Position numbers and translations under genes: made by a program. From NCBI GenBank assembly GCA_031371635.1, contig JANMJZ010000008.1, positions 3,073 to 67,072 of the forward strand: a stretch of 64,000 nt of DNA, given 5' to 3'. Below, in pieces: positions 24,581 through 33,035 of this stretch (positions are counted from its first letter, which is position 1; every line of letters starts with the position of its first letter). The notes under the pieces were generated by a model. It was not told the DNA's origin. It saw only the letters and a list, made by a program, of their open reading frames with translations, and did not search any database. This stretch comes from Sphingomonas_O sp031371635. Lineage in GTDB: Bacteria; Pseudomonadota; Alphaproteobacteria; Sphingomonadales; Sphingomonadaceae.

Positions 24581-25168
24581 TCACAAAATGCCCTTGGTCG
24601 AAGGGATATTGTCCGCCTTGCGCGGGTCGATCTCGACTGCTTCGCGCAAGGCCCGCGCCAGCCCCTTGAACGCGCTTTCGGCGATATGGTGATTGTTCGC
24701 CCCGTAAAGCGTCTCGACGTGCAGGGTCAGCCCCGCGGTCTGCGCGAACGAATGGAAGAAATGCTCGAACATCTCTGTGTCCATCTCGCCCAGGCGCTTC
24801 TGCGAGAATTCGGCCTTCCACACGAGGAACGGCCGGCCCGAAATGTCGAGCGCAACGCGGGTCAGCGTCTCGTCCATGGGCGAAAGGGCATCGGCGTAGC
24901 GCCGGATGCCGCGCTTCTCGCCCAACGCCTGCGCAACGGCTTCGCCGATTGCAAGGCCCGTGTCCTCGACCGTGTGATGCTGGTCGATGTGCAGATCGCC
25001 CACCGTTTTCACGTCGAGATCGATCAGCGAATGGCGCGACAGCTGTTCGAGCATATGGTCGAAAAAGCCGATCCCGGTCGAAATGCTGTACGCGCCGGTG
25101 CCGTCGAGATCGACACGCACGTCGATGCTTGTTTCCGCCGTTGCGCGATGAACCGTGCCTGTTCGCAT
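24581..25168 (-). CDS. hisB: imidazoleglycerol-phosphate dehydratase
   Basis: HisB dehydrates imidazole glycerol phosphate to imidazole acetol phosphate. This 195-aa version is monofunctional, with no histidinol-phosphatase domain. The two metal-binding repeats are GFFDHMLEQLSRHS / DLHIDQHHTVEDTGLAIGEA and FFHSFAQTAGLTLHV followed by NNHHIAESAFKGLARAL. The ATG at 25168 (MRTGTVHRATAETSIDV) is chosen over an upstream start at 25240. It is the first gene of the cluster and is divergent from sspB. Confidence 0.97.
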   Translation of the reverse strand: MRTGTVHRATAETSIDVRVDLDGTGAYSISTGIGFFDHMLEQLSRHSLIDLDVKTVGDLHIDQHHTVEDTGLAIGEAVAQALGEKRGIRRYADALSPMDETLTRVALDISGRPFLVWKAEFSQKRLGEMDTEMFEHFFHSFAQTAGLTLHVETLYGANNHHIAESAFKGLARALREAVEIDPRKADNIPSTKGIL

Positions 25169-25247
25169 GATGGGCTGCCTATAGTCGGCTCTGGTGTGAG
25201 CGCAACGCACCTTGACCGTTGCGCGCGCGCCGTCCACCAACGCGTTG

Positions 25248-25730
25248 ATGAGCCAAGATCAACCCGACAGCCTGATTCCCTATGACGAGATCGTGCAGGA
25301 GGCTCTGCGTGCGGTCGTCGGGCGCGTGCTCGGGCAGATCGGTCATTCGGACATGTTGCCCGGTGCGCACCACTTCTACATCACGTTCAAGACGGGGGCC
25401 GCGGGCGTCGACATACCGCAGCATCTGACCGCGCGCTTTCCCGACGAAATGACGATCGTCCTGCAGAACAAGTTCTGGGACCTGAAGGTTCATGACGATG
25501 CGTTCGAGGTGGGGCTGACCTTCAACGGAATCCCGGCGCGCCTTTATATTCCGTTCGCCGCCGTTACCGCCTTCGTCGATCCGGCGGTCGATTTCGCGCT
25601 GCAATTCCAGGTCTCTGGCGAGGGCGAAGGCCCGGCCGAACATGACGCGGCGCAGAACGATGGCCCGATCGCCGAGCCGATCGAGGATGGATCGAACGTC
25701 GTCGCTGTGGATTTCAAACGAAAGAAATAG
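25248..25730 (+). CDS. sspB: SspB-type ClpXP adaptor protein
   Basis: A 160-aa alphaproteobacterial SspB homologue. SspB tethers ssrA-tagged and other substrates to ClpXP. The N-terminal domain has LIPYDEIVQEALRAVVGRVL, FYITFKTGAAGVDIP and LTARFPDEMTIVLQNKFWDL. A long acidic, low-complexity linker (about residues 123-150) follows, ending in the ClpX-binding tail VVAVDFKRKK. The start at 25248 (MSQDQPDSL) is preferred over the frame-open upstream codons. It is divergent from hisB. Confidence 0.92.
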   Translation: MSQDQPDSLIPYDEIVQEALRAVVGRVLGQIGHSDMLPGAHHFYITFKTGAAGVDIPQHLTARFPDEMTIVLQNKFWDLKVHDDAFEVGLTFNGIPARLYIPFAAVTAFVDPAVDFALQFQVSGEGEGPAEHDAAQNDGPIAEPIEDGSNVVAVDFKRKK

Positions 25731-25744
25731 CGCCGGGAGGGCAA

Positions 25745-27148
25745 ATGACCCGCACCGAAACCGACAGCTTCGGCCCGATCGAAGTCCCTGCCGATGCCTA
25801 TTGGGGCGCACAGACGCAGCGGAGCATCGCAAATTTTCCGTTCGGCGACCGTGAGCAGATGCCGGTCGGGATCGTCCATGCACTCGCGCTGGTGAAGCAG
25901 GCGGCGGCACGCGTGAACCGGCGACACGGTCTCGACGGAAAGCTTGCCGACGCCATCGAGGCTGCCGCCGCCGCGGTCGGGGCAGGCCATCACGACGACC
26001 AGTTCCCACTCGTCATCTGGCAAACCGGCAGCGGCACCCAGTCGAACATGAACGTCAATGAAGTGGTGGCCGGCCTCGCCAACGAAATGCTGACTGGCAC
26101 GCGCGGCGGCAAGGTGCCGGTCCACCCGAACGACCACATCAACATGTCGCAATCGTCGAACGACAGCTTTCCGACCGCGCTGCACATCGCCGCGATTCAG
26201 GCTGTCACGTCAAAATTGCTCCCCGCCGTCGACGTCCTGCGCTATACGCTCAATGACAAGAGCCTTGCCTGGCACGACATCGTCAAGATCGGGCGGACGC
26301 ATCTCCAGGATGCGACCCCGCTGACGCTGGGCCAGGAATTCTCAGGCTATGTCGCACAGTTGCAAGCATGCCGGACACGGATCGATGCGGCGCTCGATGA
26401 TTGCCTGGAGCTGGCGCAGGGCGGCACGGCAGTCGGTACCGGGCTGAACGCACCGGAGGGATTTGCTGCCGACATGGCACGGGAAATTGCGGCGCTCACC
26501 AAGCTGCCGTTCCGGCCCGCGCCGAATCCTTTTGCAGCGCTCGCCGGCAACGACGCGCTGGTCCAGCTGTCGGGGAGCCTCAACACGCTGGCCGTCGCGC
26601 TGACCAAGATCGCCAACGATATCCGGTTGCTGGGTTCTGGCCCGCGTTCGGGCCTGGGCGAACTCAGCCTGCCCGAGAACGAACCGGGCAGCTCGATCAT
26701 GCCGGGGAAGGTCAACCCGACCCAGTGCGAAATGCTGACGATGGTCGCCGCGCAGGTGATCGGGAACCATGCCGCCGTCACGGTGGGCGGCATGCAGGGT
26801 CATTTCGAACTCAATGTGTTCAAGCCGCTGATCGGCGCCAACGTGCTGCGATCGATCGACCTGCTCGCCACGGGCATGACCAGCTTTGCCGAACGCTGCG
26901 TGGAGGGGATCGAACCCAATCGCGCGCGCATTGCCGAGCTCGTCGATCGCTCGCTGATGCTCGTCACCGCGCTCGCGCCCGAGATCGGCTACGATAATGC
27001 GGCGAAGATCGCGAAACAGGCGCACCACGACGGCACGACCCTGCGCGAGGCCGCGCTGGCGCTCGGGCTGGTCGATGCTGCGACTTTCGACTGGCTCGTC
27101 CGACCCGAAACCATGATCGGTTCGCAGGCGGAACCTTCGCGGCGATAG
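25745..27148 (+). CDS. fumC: class II fumarate hydratase
   Basis: FumC interconverts fumarate and malate in the TCA cycle without an iron-sulfur cluster. The 467-aa length and the family signature GSSIMPGKVNPTQCEML are diagnostic. TGSGTQSNMNVNEVVAGLAN, HPNDHINMSQSSNDSFPTA and KIGRTHLQDATPLTLGQEF supply the active-site Thr, Asn and His residues. It lies 14 nt downstream of sspB. Confidence 0.97.
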   Translation: MTRTETDSFGPIEVPADAYWGAQTQRSIANFPFGDREQMPVGIVHALALVKQAAARVNRRHGLDGKLADAIEAAAAAVGAGHHDDQFPLVIWQTGSGTQSNMNVNEVVAGLANEMLTGTRGGKVPVHPNDHINMSQSSNDSFPTALHIAAIQAVTSKLLPAVDVLRYTLNDKSLAWHDIVKIGRTHLQDATPLTLGQEFSGYVAQLQACRTRIDAALDDCLELAQGGTAVGTGLNAPEGFAADMAREIAALTKLPFRPAPNPFAALAGNDALVQLSGSLNTLAVALTKIANDIRLLGSGPRSGLGELSLPENEPGSSIMPGKVNPTQCEMLTMVAAQVIGNHAAVTVGGMQGHFELNVFKPLIGANVLRSIDLLATGMTSFAERCVEGIEPNRARIAELVDRSLMLVTALAPEIGYDNAAKIAKQAHHDGTTLREAALALGLVDAATFDWLVRPETMIGSQAEPSRR

Positions 27149-27183
27149 TTCGTAATGCTCTCGACATCTGCGGGAGAATTTTC

Positions 27184-27405
27184 GTGAGCTTGAGTACGAT
27201 AATCGGTGCTGCGATTGGCAGCGCGATCGACGGTTCGGACGGTGAGGACAGCACGCTTGATGGCGCTCTGGGCGGCGCTGCGGCGGCGTTGGCGATCCGC
27301 ACGATTGCGCCGGTCGTGCTGACCTACGCTGCCGGCTGGTTGCTGCTGCATGGCATCGGCAAGGCAAGCGAAGCCGTATTCGGCAACCGGGAGAAAGTGG
27401 CATGA
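27184..27405 (+). CDS. glycine-zipper small membrane protein 1
   Basis: A 73-aa protein starting at GTG 27184. Small residues are spaced to pack helices (STIIGAAIGSAIDG and LDGALGGAAAALAIR), followed by a hydrophobic helix PVVLTYAAGWLLLHGIG. An acidic DGSDGED loop sits between. It is paired with a similar gene that overlaps it by 4 nt. Function unknown; likely inner-membrane. Confidence 0.7.
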   Translation: MSLSTIIGAAIGSAIDGSDGEDSTLDGALGGAAAALAIRTIAPVVLTYAAGWLLLHGIGKASEAVFGNREKVA

Positions 27406-27590
27406 TCGGCAAGATCCTTGGTGCCGTCATCGGCAGCCGGATCGATCGGCGTGACGGCGAAGGCGGGCTCAAGGGGGCGGCCTTCGGCGTTGTCGCGGCT
27501 TCGGCTTTGCGCCGCCTTGGTCCGCTCGGCCTGGCACTCGGCGGCGCTTATGCTGTCAAGAAAGCAATGGATCGCCGCCGCGCACGCTGA
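27402..27590 (+). CDS. glycine-zipper small protein 2
   Basis: A 62-aa basic protein whose organisation mirrors its upstream neighbour: IGKILGAVIGSRIDRRDGEG, then GGLKGAAFGVVAASALRRLG and a hydrophobic GPLGLALGGAYAVKKA ending in RRRAR. The acidic loop and the GxxxG-like spacing are shared, so the pair probably arose by duplication or forms a hetero-oligomer. The ATG overlaps the previous stop by 4 nt. Confidence 0.7.
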   Translation: MIGKILGAVIGSRIDRRDGEGGLKGAAFGVVAASALRRLGPLGLALGGAYAVKKAMDRRRAR

Positions 27591-27667
27591 TGCTTTGAGC
27601 GCAAGGCGCGGGAAGTAACCGGCGCGCGCGCCTGCCAAAGCGAGTCTCCGAATAAAGGGAGGCCCGC

Positions 27668-28132
27668 GTGTTCCGAAACCTGCTTGCTGTCACCAGCTTG
27701 GCCTTCGCCTCAACAACTTTGGCCGAAGCTGAAACGCCGGCTTCGGTCGATCCCGATCGGATCGAATGGACACGCGTAAATCCCGACGGCACGAAATTCG
27801 CGTTGCTCGACGGCGTCCGCGACAAGCCCGGCGTCAGCTTCAGCTATGCCTTTTTCATTCCTGCCGGCGTCTGGGACACCGCCCATAGTCATGCTGCCAC
27901 GGCCCGCGTTTTCGTCGCGCGTGGAACCCTGAAGCTGGGCTATGGCGATCGGATAGACAAGCGGAAGGCAACAGCATTTCCGACGGGAAGCTTCCTCTTG
28001 GTACCGGCCGGTGCCCGCCACTTCGACGGCGCCGACGTCGACACGATCATCATCGGTACCGCGATAGGCCCCTGGTCTACCGATTATGTCGAAACCACTG
28101 CCAAACCATCTGCCGGTAGCTTGCCGAAATAG
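27668..28132 (+). CDS. exported cupin-fold protein
   Basis: A 154-aa protein with an N-terminal signal peptide (FRNLLAVTSLAFASTTLAEA). The beta-barrel core has AHSHAATARVFVARGTLKLG, equivalent to cupin motif 1 (HxH...E/G), and FPTGSFLLVPAGARHFDG as motif 2 with its His. These could bind a metal through three His. It starts at GTG 27668 after GGGAGG. The substrate is unknown. Confidence 0.8.
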   Translation: MFRNLLAVTSLAFASTTLAEAETPASVDPDRIEWTRVNPDGTKFALLDGVRDKPGVSFSYAFFIPAGVWDTAHSHAATARVFVARGTLKLGYGDRIDKRKATAFPTGSFLLVPAGARHFDGADVDTIIIGTAIGPWSTDYVETTAKPSAGSLPK

Positions 28133-28147
28133 CGGCCATGCGTTGAC

Positions 28148-28163
28148 GCCCTGCCCGCAGGGC
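28148..28163. repeat. short perfect hairpin upstream of gmk
   Basis: GCCCTGC at 28148-28154 pairs perfectly with GCAGGGC at 28157-28163 across a 2-nt loop, between the cupin gene and gmk. There is no T-tract. Architecture (GC-only stem, 2-nt loop) is like the hisB-hisH hairpin. Confidence 0.55.
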
Positions 28164-28176
28164 GGCATGAGCGGCC

Positions 28177-28818
28177 ATGCCCGCCACCCTGCCGTTCACC
28201 CGCCGTGGACTCCTTTTCGTTCTTTCCTCCCCGTCGGGCGCCGGCAAGTCGACGATCGCGCGCAAGCTGCTGGCCTCCGATGACAATCTGGCGATGTCGG
28301 TGTCGGCGACGACTCGTCCGATGCGGCCCGGCGAAGTCGATGGCGTCGATTATCATTTCGTGACGCTCGACCGGTTCCGGGAAATGGTGGCCGACCATGA
28401 ATTCCTCGAATGGGCACATGTTTTCGGACATCGCTACGGCACGCCCCGCGCGCCGGTTGAGGAGATGCTCTCCCGCGGATGTGACGTCCTGTTCGACATC
28501 GACTGGCAGGGCGCCCAGCAACTGTTCCAGCAGGCCGGCGGCGACGTCGTGCGCACCTTCATCTTCCCGCCCTCGCTCGACGAACTCGAACGCCGCCTCC
28601 GGTCGCGCGGCACCGACAGCGATGCCGTGATCGAGGCGCGCATGGATCGCGCGGCGAACGAGATCAGCCATTGGGACGGCTATGACTATGTGCTCGTCAA
28701 CGATGATGTCGAACGCTGCTTCCACGACGTCGCGTCGATCCTCGAGTCGGAACGGCTGAAGCGCAGCCGCCAGACCAGCCTGATCGGTTTCGTCCGCAGT
28801 TTGACGCGCCACGGCTGA
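28177..28818 (+). CDS. gmk: guanylate kinase
   Basis: Gmk phosphorylates GMP to GDP. The 213-aa protein has the P-loop LFVLSSPSGAGKSTIARKLL and the GMP-binding SVSATTRPMRPGEVDGVDYH, then FLEWAHVFGHRYGTP and the lid-side DVLFDIDWQGAQQL. All catalytic blocks are intact. Confidence 0.97.
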   Translation: MPATLPFTRRGLLFVLSSPSGAGKSTIARKLLASDDNLAMSVSATTRPMRPGEVDGVDYHFVTLDRFREMVADHEFLEWAHVFGHRYGTPRAPVEEMLSRGCDVLFDIDWQGAQQLFQQAGGDVVRTFIFPPSLDELERRLRSRGTDSDAVIEARMDRAANEISHWDGYDYVLVNDDVERCFHDVASILESERLKRSRQTSLIGFVRSLTRHG

Positions 28819-28862
28819 ACGTTAATCTCCTGCCAACAGGGAGACACGCCATATTCCGCATT

Positions 28863-29420
28863 TTGATCGGCAGTCTTGTCGCCGGCCTCGTCCAGTTCAT
28901 CGTCGGGGCCATCGCCTGGGTGTCGCCGCTCGGGGCGCTCGCGTTCAAGAACCTGGACGACACCCAGACGGCGCAGGTTCAGGCCGCCCTTGCTTCGGGG
29001 CTGACGGCAACGGGCAGCGGCACCTATTTCATTCCTTCACCCGAAACGGCGGCGGGAACCGTGCTCTTCGGCAAAGGGCCGGTTGCGCTGATCCATTACA
29101 ACTCGAACGGATTTGCCGCCGCATTCTCGGGTCCTGCCTTGCTGACCGGACTCGCGATGTCGATCGTGACGATGCTGCTCGTTGGCCTTGCCGTGCAGCG
29201 CCTGCCCGATTTCAGCAGCAGGATGCGGACGACCGGCCTGTTTGCGGTCGCGACCGTCCTGTACTTCGTGCTCTCGCTGCCGGTCTATAATTTCTACATG
29301 CCGTGGGCATGGTGGCTGTTCCTTGGTGTGCAGGAATTCGTGGCGTTCGCGCTCGGCGCTTTCGTGCTGTTGCGCTTCTTCATGCCGCGCGAAGCAGGGC
29401 CAGCATCCGCGCCGAATTGA
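28863..29420 (+). CDS. four-helix membrane protein of unknown function, non-standard start
   Basis: About 185-189 aa with an N-terminal hydrophobic helix (GSLVAGLVQFIVGAIAWVSPLG), an extracytoplasmic domain of ~75 residues, and three C-terminal helices. The TTG at 28863 is the first standard start, but its only upstream GGAG (28840-28843) is 19 nt away. The same frame has ATA at 28851, exactly 7 nt from that GGAG, giving a probable true N-terminus I/M-F-R-I-L-I-G-S. Function unknown. It converges on the ATP12 gene with a 41-bp overlap. Confidence 0.75.
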   Translation: MIGSLVAGLVQFIVGAIAWVSPLGALAFKNLDDTQTAQVQAALASGLTATGSGTYFIPSPETAAGTVLFGKGPVALIHYNSNGFAAAFSGPALLTGLAMSIVTMLLVGLAVQRLPDFSSRMRTTGLFAVATVLYFVLSLPVYNFYMPWAWWLFLGVQEFVAFALGAFVLLRFFMPREAGPASAPN

Positions 29421-30066
29421 CGAAGTCGGCGCGGCGCAAGGCGCGTGCGTCGGCGGCCATCCATTCCTCGCCCCACAACTCGGCTTGCCACAGTTCGTCG
29501 AGGTGCGTGGCGTCGAACGCTGCATCGGGACCGATCGCGTCCTCGGCCAGCATCAGCGCGACGACCAGCGACCCGCCGATGCTGACCACCGGGGAAAGCG
29601 CGGCCAGTTCGAATGCGCTGCGGGTGGCGATGGCGGTCGAAAGCCGGGCCAGCGTTTCCGGCGGTTGCGCGCGGTGGACAATCCCCGCTGTCACGACAAA
29701 GGCGATGTCGTAGCGCGCGCGCGCCCACTCGATCAGCGGGTCCCAGACCTCGGCCTGACCGGCCGCAAGTTCCGGCGGGTTTTCGGCGCGATAACAGAGC
29801 AGGTCCGTCTCGCCATAGGTCGCAAGGCCGGCCGCGAACGCCGCGATATCGGGCGCAACCTTGTCGATCGCGGCATTGCTGAATCCGGTCAGCGGCATCG
29901 CGCGTGGATCGATCTTCTCGCCGACGGCGCGCCATTCGTCCGTCACGGCCTCGGCCAGCGCGCTGGTCGGCAGCACGAGCGGCGCGCGCGCGGGCGTGCG
30001 CACGGCCCGCCCATCGAGCAGGATCGCGCCGCCTTCGACTGTCACGTCCTTCCAGAAACGCTTCAC
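29380..30066 (-). CDS. ATP12 family F1-ATPase assembly chaperone
   Basis: A 228-aa homologue of mitochondrial Atp12, which binds the alpha subunit during F1 assembly. Conserved parts are MKRFWKDVTVEGGAILLDGR and VRTPARAPLVLPTSALAEAV with the following DEWRAVGEKIDPRAMPLTGF, then YGETDLLCYRAENP and SIGGSLVVALMLAEDAI. Its start overlaps the small membrane protein stop by 4 nt. Confidence 0.93.
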   Translation of the reverse strand: MKRFWKDVTVEGGAILLDGRAVRTPARAPLVLPTSALAEAVTDEWRAVGEKIDPRAMPLTGFSNAAIDKVAPDIAAFAAGLATYGETDLLCYRAENPPELAAGQAEVWDPLIEWARARYDIAFVVTAGIVHRAQPPETLARLSTAIATRSAFELAALSPVVSIGGSLVVALMLAEDAIGPDAAFDATHLDELWQAELWGEEWMAADARALRRADFVNSARMLALLRAA

Positions 30067-30272
30067 GCCTCGTTGCGCCAGCGCCGGATCAGGAAGGTCG
30101 GCACGATCAGCACGTCGACCATGGCAAGCGCCAGCAGCACCCCGCCGACGATTTCGGCCGGCTCGATCCAGCGTTTGGCAATGATCGAGATGCCGACGAA
30201 CGCCAGGACAACCCCGCCGAACCGCAGCAACGTGAGGGTGAAGAAGCGCTTTTTCGCAAGTTCCTCGTTCAT
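30063..30272 (-). CDS. 69-aa membrane protein
   Basis: Two hydrophobic segments (TLLRFGGVVLAFVGISIIA and EIVGGVLLALAMVDVLIVPTF) with basic ends (MNEELAKKRFF and RRWRNEA). It is coupled by 4-nt overlaps to both neighbours, the HAD phosphatase and ATP12. Function unknown; the position suggests a role tied to ATP12 or simply operon conservation. Confidence 0.8.
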   Translation of the reverse strand: MNEELAKKRFFTLTLLRFGGVVLAFVGISIIAKRWIEPAEIVGGVLLALAMVDVLIVPTFLIRRWRNEA

Positions 30273-30925
30273 GCGGCCTCCAGCAATGCGGTCAGGTCAT
30301 GAGGTCGTCGCGCAATCGCGTGCGCACCGGCACGCAGAAGGTCGGCGCTGTCGTGATAGCCCCAGCTGACGCCCACGGCCCGCGCTCCAGCATTGTGCGC
30401 CATTTCGATGTCGAAGCTGGTATCGCCGATGACGACCGTATTGTCGGGACCCGCGCCCGCATCGGCCATGGCCGTTCGCACCATCGACGGGTGCGGCTTC
30501 GACGGGTGGCGGTCGGCAGTCTGCAGCGAAATGAAATGCCCGGTCAGCCCGTGATGATTGAGGACATGCGCAAGCCCCCGGTCCGACTTGCCGGTCGCCA
30601 CACCAAGCGACCAGCCATCGTCGCGCAGCGCGTCGAGCAGTTCGGCGATGCCCTCGAACAGCGGTTCGTCGACCAGCCCGTTCGCGCGCATCGCCTGAAA
30701 CGCGCGCTTGTAGTCGGCAGCAACATGGGCGTGCAGCGCATCCTCGGCCTCGGGCAACAGGGCGGCAACTGCTTCGACGAGGCTCAGCCCCACGATGCGG
30801 CGAATGCTGGCGCGGGTCGGGGCGACGATGCCCGATTGCGCAAAGGCTTCCTCCATCGCGACACAGATATTGGCCTGGCTGTCGATCAGCGTCCCGTCAC
30901 AGTCGAACACGGCAAGCCGGATCAC
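30269..30925 (-). CDS. HAD-IA family hydrolase (phosphoglycolate phosphatase-like)
   Basis: A 218-aa phosphatase. Motif I is LAVFDCDGTLIDSQ with the nucleophile Asp and acid/base Asp. Motif II is in GVATGKSDRG, the Lys is in RHPSKPHP, and motif III-IV is VVIGDTSFDIEMAHNAGARAVG. A helical cap follows motif I. Likely substrates are small phosphate esters such as 2-phosphoglycolate; specificity is not determinable. Overlaps of 4 nt occur on both sides. Confidence 0.9.
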   Translation of the reverse strand: MIRLAVFDCDGTLIDSQANICVAMEEAFAQSGIVAPTRASIRRIVGLSLVEAVAALLPEAEDALHAHVAADYKRAFQAMRANGLVDEPLFEGIAELLDALRDDGWSLGVATGKSDRGLAHVLNHHGLTGHFISLQTADRHPSKPHPSMVRTAMADAGAGPDNTVVIGDTSFDIEMAHNAGARAVGVSWGYHDSADLLRAGAHAIARRPHDLTALLEAA

Positions 30926-31509
30926 GACGACATCGCCCGCGACAAATCGGTATCGCCAAGCGCCGCCACGACACCCGCCCGGTCGGCATCGCTCTTGTTC
31001 TGGCTCAGCTTGCGATTGCCGCGGATCGCGGTGACGCGCAGCTCGAAACAGCGCAGAGCGGACAGCATCCGGTCACGGTGCCCGTCTTCGACTTTGGCCA
31101 TGGTCCAGGGTTGCTTGGGCAACAATCGTGCCTCGTGCAGCGCCGACAGTGCATCCACCTGGTGCCTCAGCGCCTCGCGGTCGAGCTCGGCACAGATTCC
31201 CTCGATCTCGACCGAGACATAATTCCACGTCGGGACCTGGTTATGCGGCTCGGCGTACCAGTCGGGGCTGATGTACCCGTTCGGCCCCATTGCGCTCGCC
31301 AGCACCGTCGCCCCGTCGAGATGCGCGGCAAGGCGGTTGCCGCGCGCCAGATGAAAGCGGAAATTGCCCTCGCCGGTCGGCGTGACGGGGGCATGCGCGA
31401 CCATCGGGCCTTCGGGCGTCATCGCAAACAGATGTAGGACGCCGATCTCGAGCACCGTCGCGCGCAGCGCCGTCGCGTCGTCGATCCTGAATTTCGGGTT
31501 CGGGTGCAC
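30922..31509 (-). CDS. PaiB-like FMN-binding split-barrel protein
   Basis: A 195-aa protein that begins MHPNPKFR and carries the family's NYVSVEIEGICAELD and the near-C-terminal RGNRKLSQNKSDADRAGV. These are the hallmarks of the 'FMN-binding negative transcriptional regulator' (PaiB) group. The fold binds flavin; DNA binding is not evident here, so an enzymatic or flavin role is as likely as regulation. It starts 7 nt after the pseudouridine synthase stop. Confidence 0.88.
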   Translation of the reverse strand: MHPNPKFRIDDATALRATVLEIGVLHLFAMTPEGPMVAHAPVTPTGEGNFRFHLARGNRLAAHLDGATVLASAMGPNGYISPDWYAEPHNQVPTWNYVSVEIEGICAELDREALRHQVDALSALHEARLLPKQPWTMAKVEDGHRDRMLSALRCFELRVTAIRGNRKLSQNKSDADRAGVVAALGDTDLSRAMSS

Positions 31510-31516
31510 GGCCGCG

Positions 31517-32632
31517 CTACTTCGGCCGGGTCTGCCCGCGCGACCGGCGCTCGCCCTTGCGTTCCTTGCGCGCGGCCTTGGCGATATTAGAGGCCAGGCG
31601 CTTCTTGCCCTCCGGCGTCTCCGAAAACTTCACTTCGTCGAGCGGCAGGGCGTCCCCGTGCGCAATCGTGAAACCCAGGTCGGTCATCGTTGCCGCAAAA
31701 TGTTCGGGCAAATCGGCGCGCATGTCGATCTGGCCGCCGTCCGGGTGATCGACGCGGATGCGCCGCGAATGGAGGTGCATCTTGCGACTGATCGTGCCGG
31801 TCAGGAACGCTTCCTTGCCGCCGTATTTGCCGTCGCCGACGATGGGATGGCCGATGGCCGCCATGTGGACGCGCAGCTGGTGCGTGCGCCCCGTGTGCGG
31901 CTGCAGCTCGACCCAGGCCGCGCGGTTGCCGACGCGGTCGACGACGCGGTAGCGGGTGCGCGCCGGCGACCCCTCCTTCTCGTCGACGTGCATCTTCTCG
32001 CCGCCTGTACCCGGCTGCTTGCCGATCGGCAGGTCGATCCAGCCGTCGTTGACCTCGGGAATGCCCACCACGATCGCCCAATAGACCTTGCGCGCGGTCC
32101 GGCTGGAAAAGGCCTTGGCAAAATGCGCCGCGGCGCGTGACGACCGTGCGACCAGCAATGCGCCGGATGTATCCTTGTCGAGCCGGTGCACGAGCTTGGG
32201 TCGCCCGTCTGCCTCGTACATCAGCGCGTCGAGCAGGCCGTCGACATGCTCGGTCGTCCCGGTCCCACCCTGCGTGGCGAGCCCCGGTGGCTTGTTGAGG
32301 ACCAAAGCCTGCGCGTCGCGATAGATGACGAGGCTTTGCGCAAATTCGGTCTGGTCGGCGGTCAGCGGATTGACTGGCCGTTTCGGCTTCGGCGCGCGCT
32401 CGGTCTGGGCCGTGCCGTCGGCGGGCGGGACGCGGATGACCTGTCCGGTCGCGACCCTGTCCCCCGGTGTCGCGCGCGCGCCGTCGAGCCGCAACTGCCC
32501 GGTTCGCGCCCAGCGCGACACGATGTTGAAGTTCGCCTCGGGCAAATGGCGCTGGAACCAGCGGTCGAGCCGGATTCCATCGTCGTCATAGCCGACGGTG
32601 AACTGGCGGACGCTTTCGGAGGCCTTGCTCAT
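31517..32632 (-). CDS. RluA family pseudouridine synthase
   Basis: A 371-aa RNA-modifying enzyme. An N-terminal S4 RNA-binding domain (IRLDRWFQRHLPEANFNIVS) precedes the catalytic domain, with the active-site Asp in KLVHRLDKDTSGALLVA and the later HTGRTHQLRVHMAAIGHPI. The C-terminus is a basic tail (KKRLASNIAKAARKERKGER). The order S4 plus catalytic domain fits RluC or RluD-type rRNA modification; the exact uridine is unknown. The ATG at 32632 is chosen; 37 upstream codons in frame are inside crcB. It overlaps crcB by 4 nt. Confidence 0.93.
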   Translation of the reverse strand: MSKASESVRQFTVGYDDDGIRLDRWFQRHLPEANFNIVSRWARTGQLRLDGARATPGDRVATGQVIRVPPADGTAQTERAPKPKRPVNPLTADQTEFAQSLVIYRDAQALVLNKPPGLATQGGTGTTEHVDGLLDALMYEADGRPKLVHRLDKDTSGALLVARSSRAAAHFAKAFSSRTARKVYWAIVVGIPEVNDGWIDLPIGKQPGTGGEKMHVDEKEGSPARTRYRVVDRVGNRAAWVELQPHTGRTHQLRVHMAAIGHPIVGDGKYGGKEAFLTGTISRKMHLHSRRIRVDHPDGGQIDMRADLPEHFAATMTDLGFTIAHGDALPLDEVKFSETPEGKKRLASNIAKAARKERKGERRSRGQTRPK

Positions 32633-33003
32633 GCGCTGCGTGCCAGCATGAGTCCGGCACCGGTGAGCGCCACGGCGCCGATGACGGAAGCGGCGACATA
32701 GGCGAACCCGATCGCCGTCTGGCCGCGCTCGACCATCAGCCAAGTTTCGAGCCCGAACGCCGAAAAGGTCATGAAGCCGCCAAGTACACCGACGCCGAGC
32801 AGCAGCCGCGCCTGCTCCCCGCCGTTGCTCGTCCGCGCCAGCACGCCGACGAGAAGCCCCATCAGCAGGCCGCCGATCAGATTCACGGCAAGCGTACCCC
32901 AGGGAAAGCCCGGCCCCGCTGCCCGCAGGAGCGCACTGCTGACCAGATAGCGCGCGCCTGCGCCAAGCGCGCCACCCAGCATTACTGAAAATATTCCGTT
33001 CAT
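32629..33003 (-). CDS. crcB: fluoride ion transporter CrcB/Fluc
   Basis: A 124-aa four-helix dual-topology fluoride channel. It shows GGALGAGARYLVSSALL at the start, GTLAVNLIGGLLMGLLVGV with the pore Asn, and GVLGGFMTFSAFGLE with the Phe/Thr ladder. A single gene means it functions as a homodimer. No fluoride riboswitch is obvious upstream. It heads the coupled operon down to ATP12. Confidence 0.95.
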   Translation of the reverse strand: MNGIFSVMLGGALGAGARYLVSSALLRAAGPGFPWGTLAVNLIGGLLMGLLVGVLARTSNGGEQARLLLGVGVLGGFMTFSAFGLETWLMVERGQTAIGFAYVAASVIGAVALTGAGLMLARSA

Positions 33004-33035
33004 CTGCCCGCCGTAGCGCGTGGCGGCCCGCGCGG

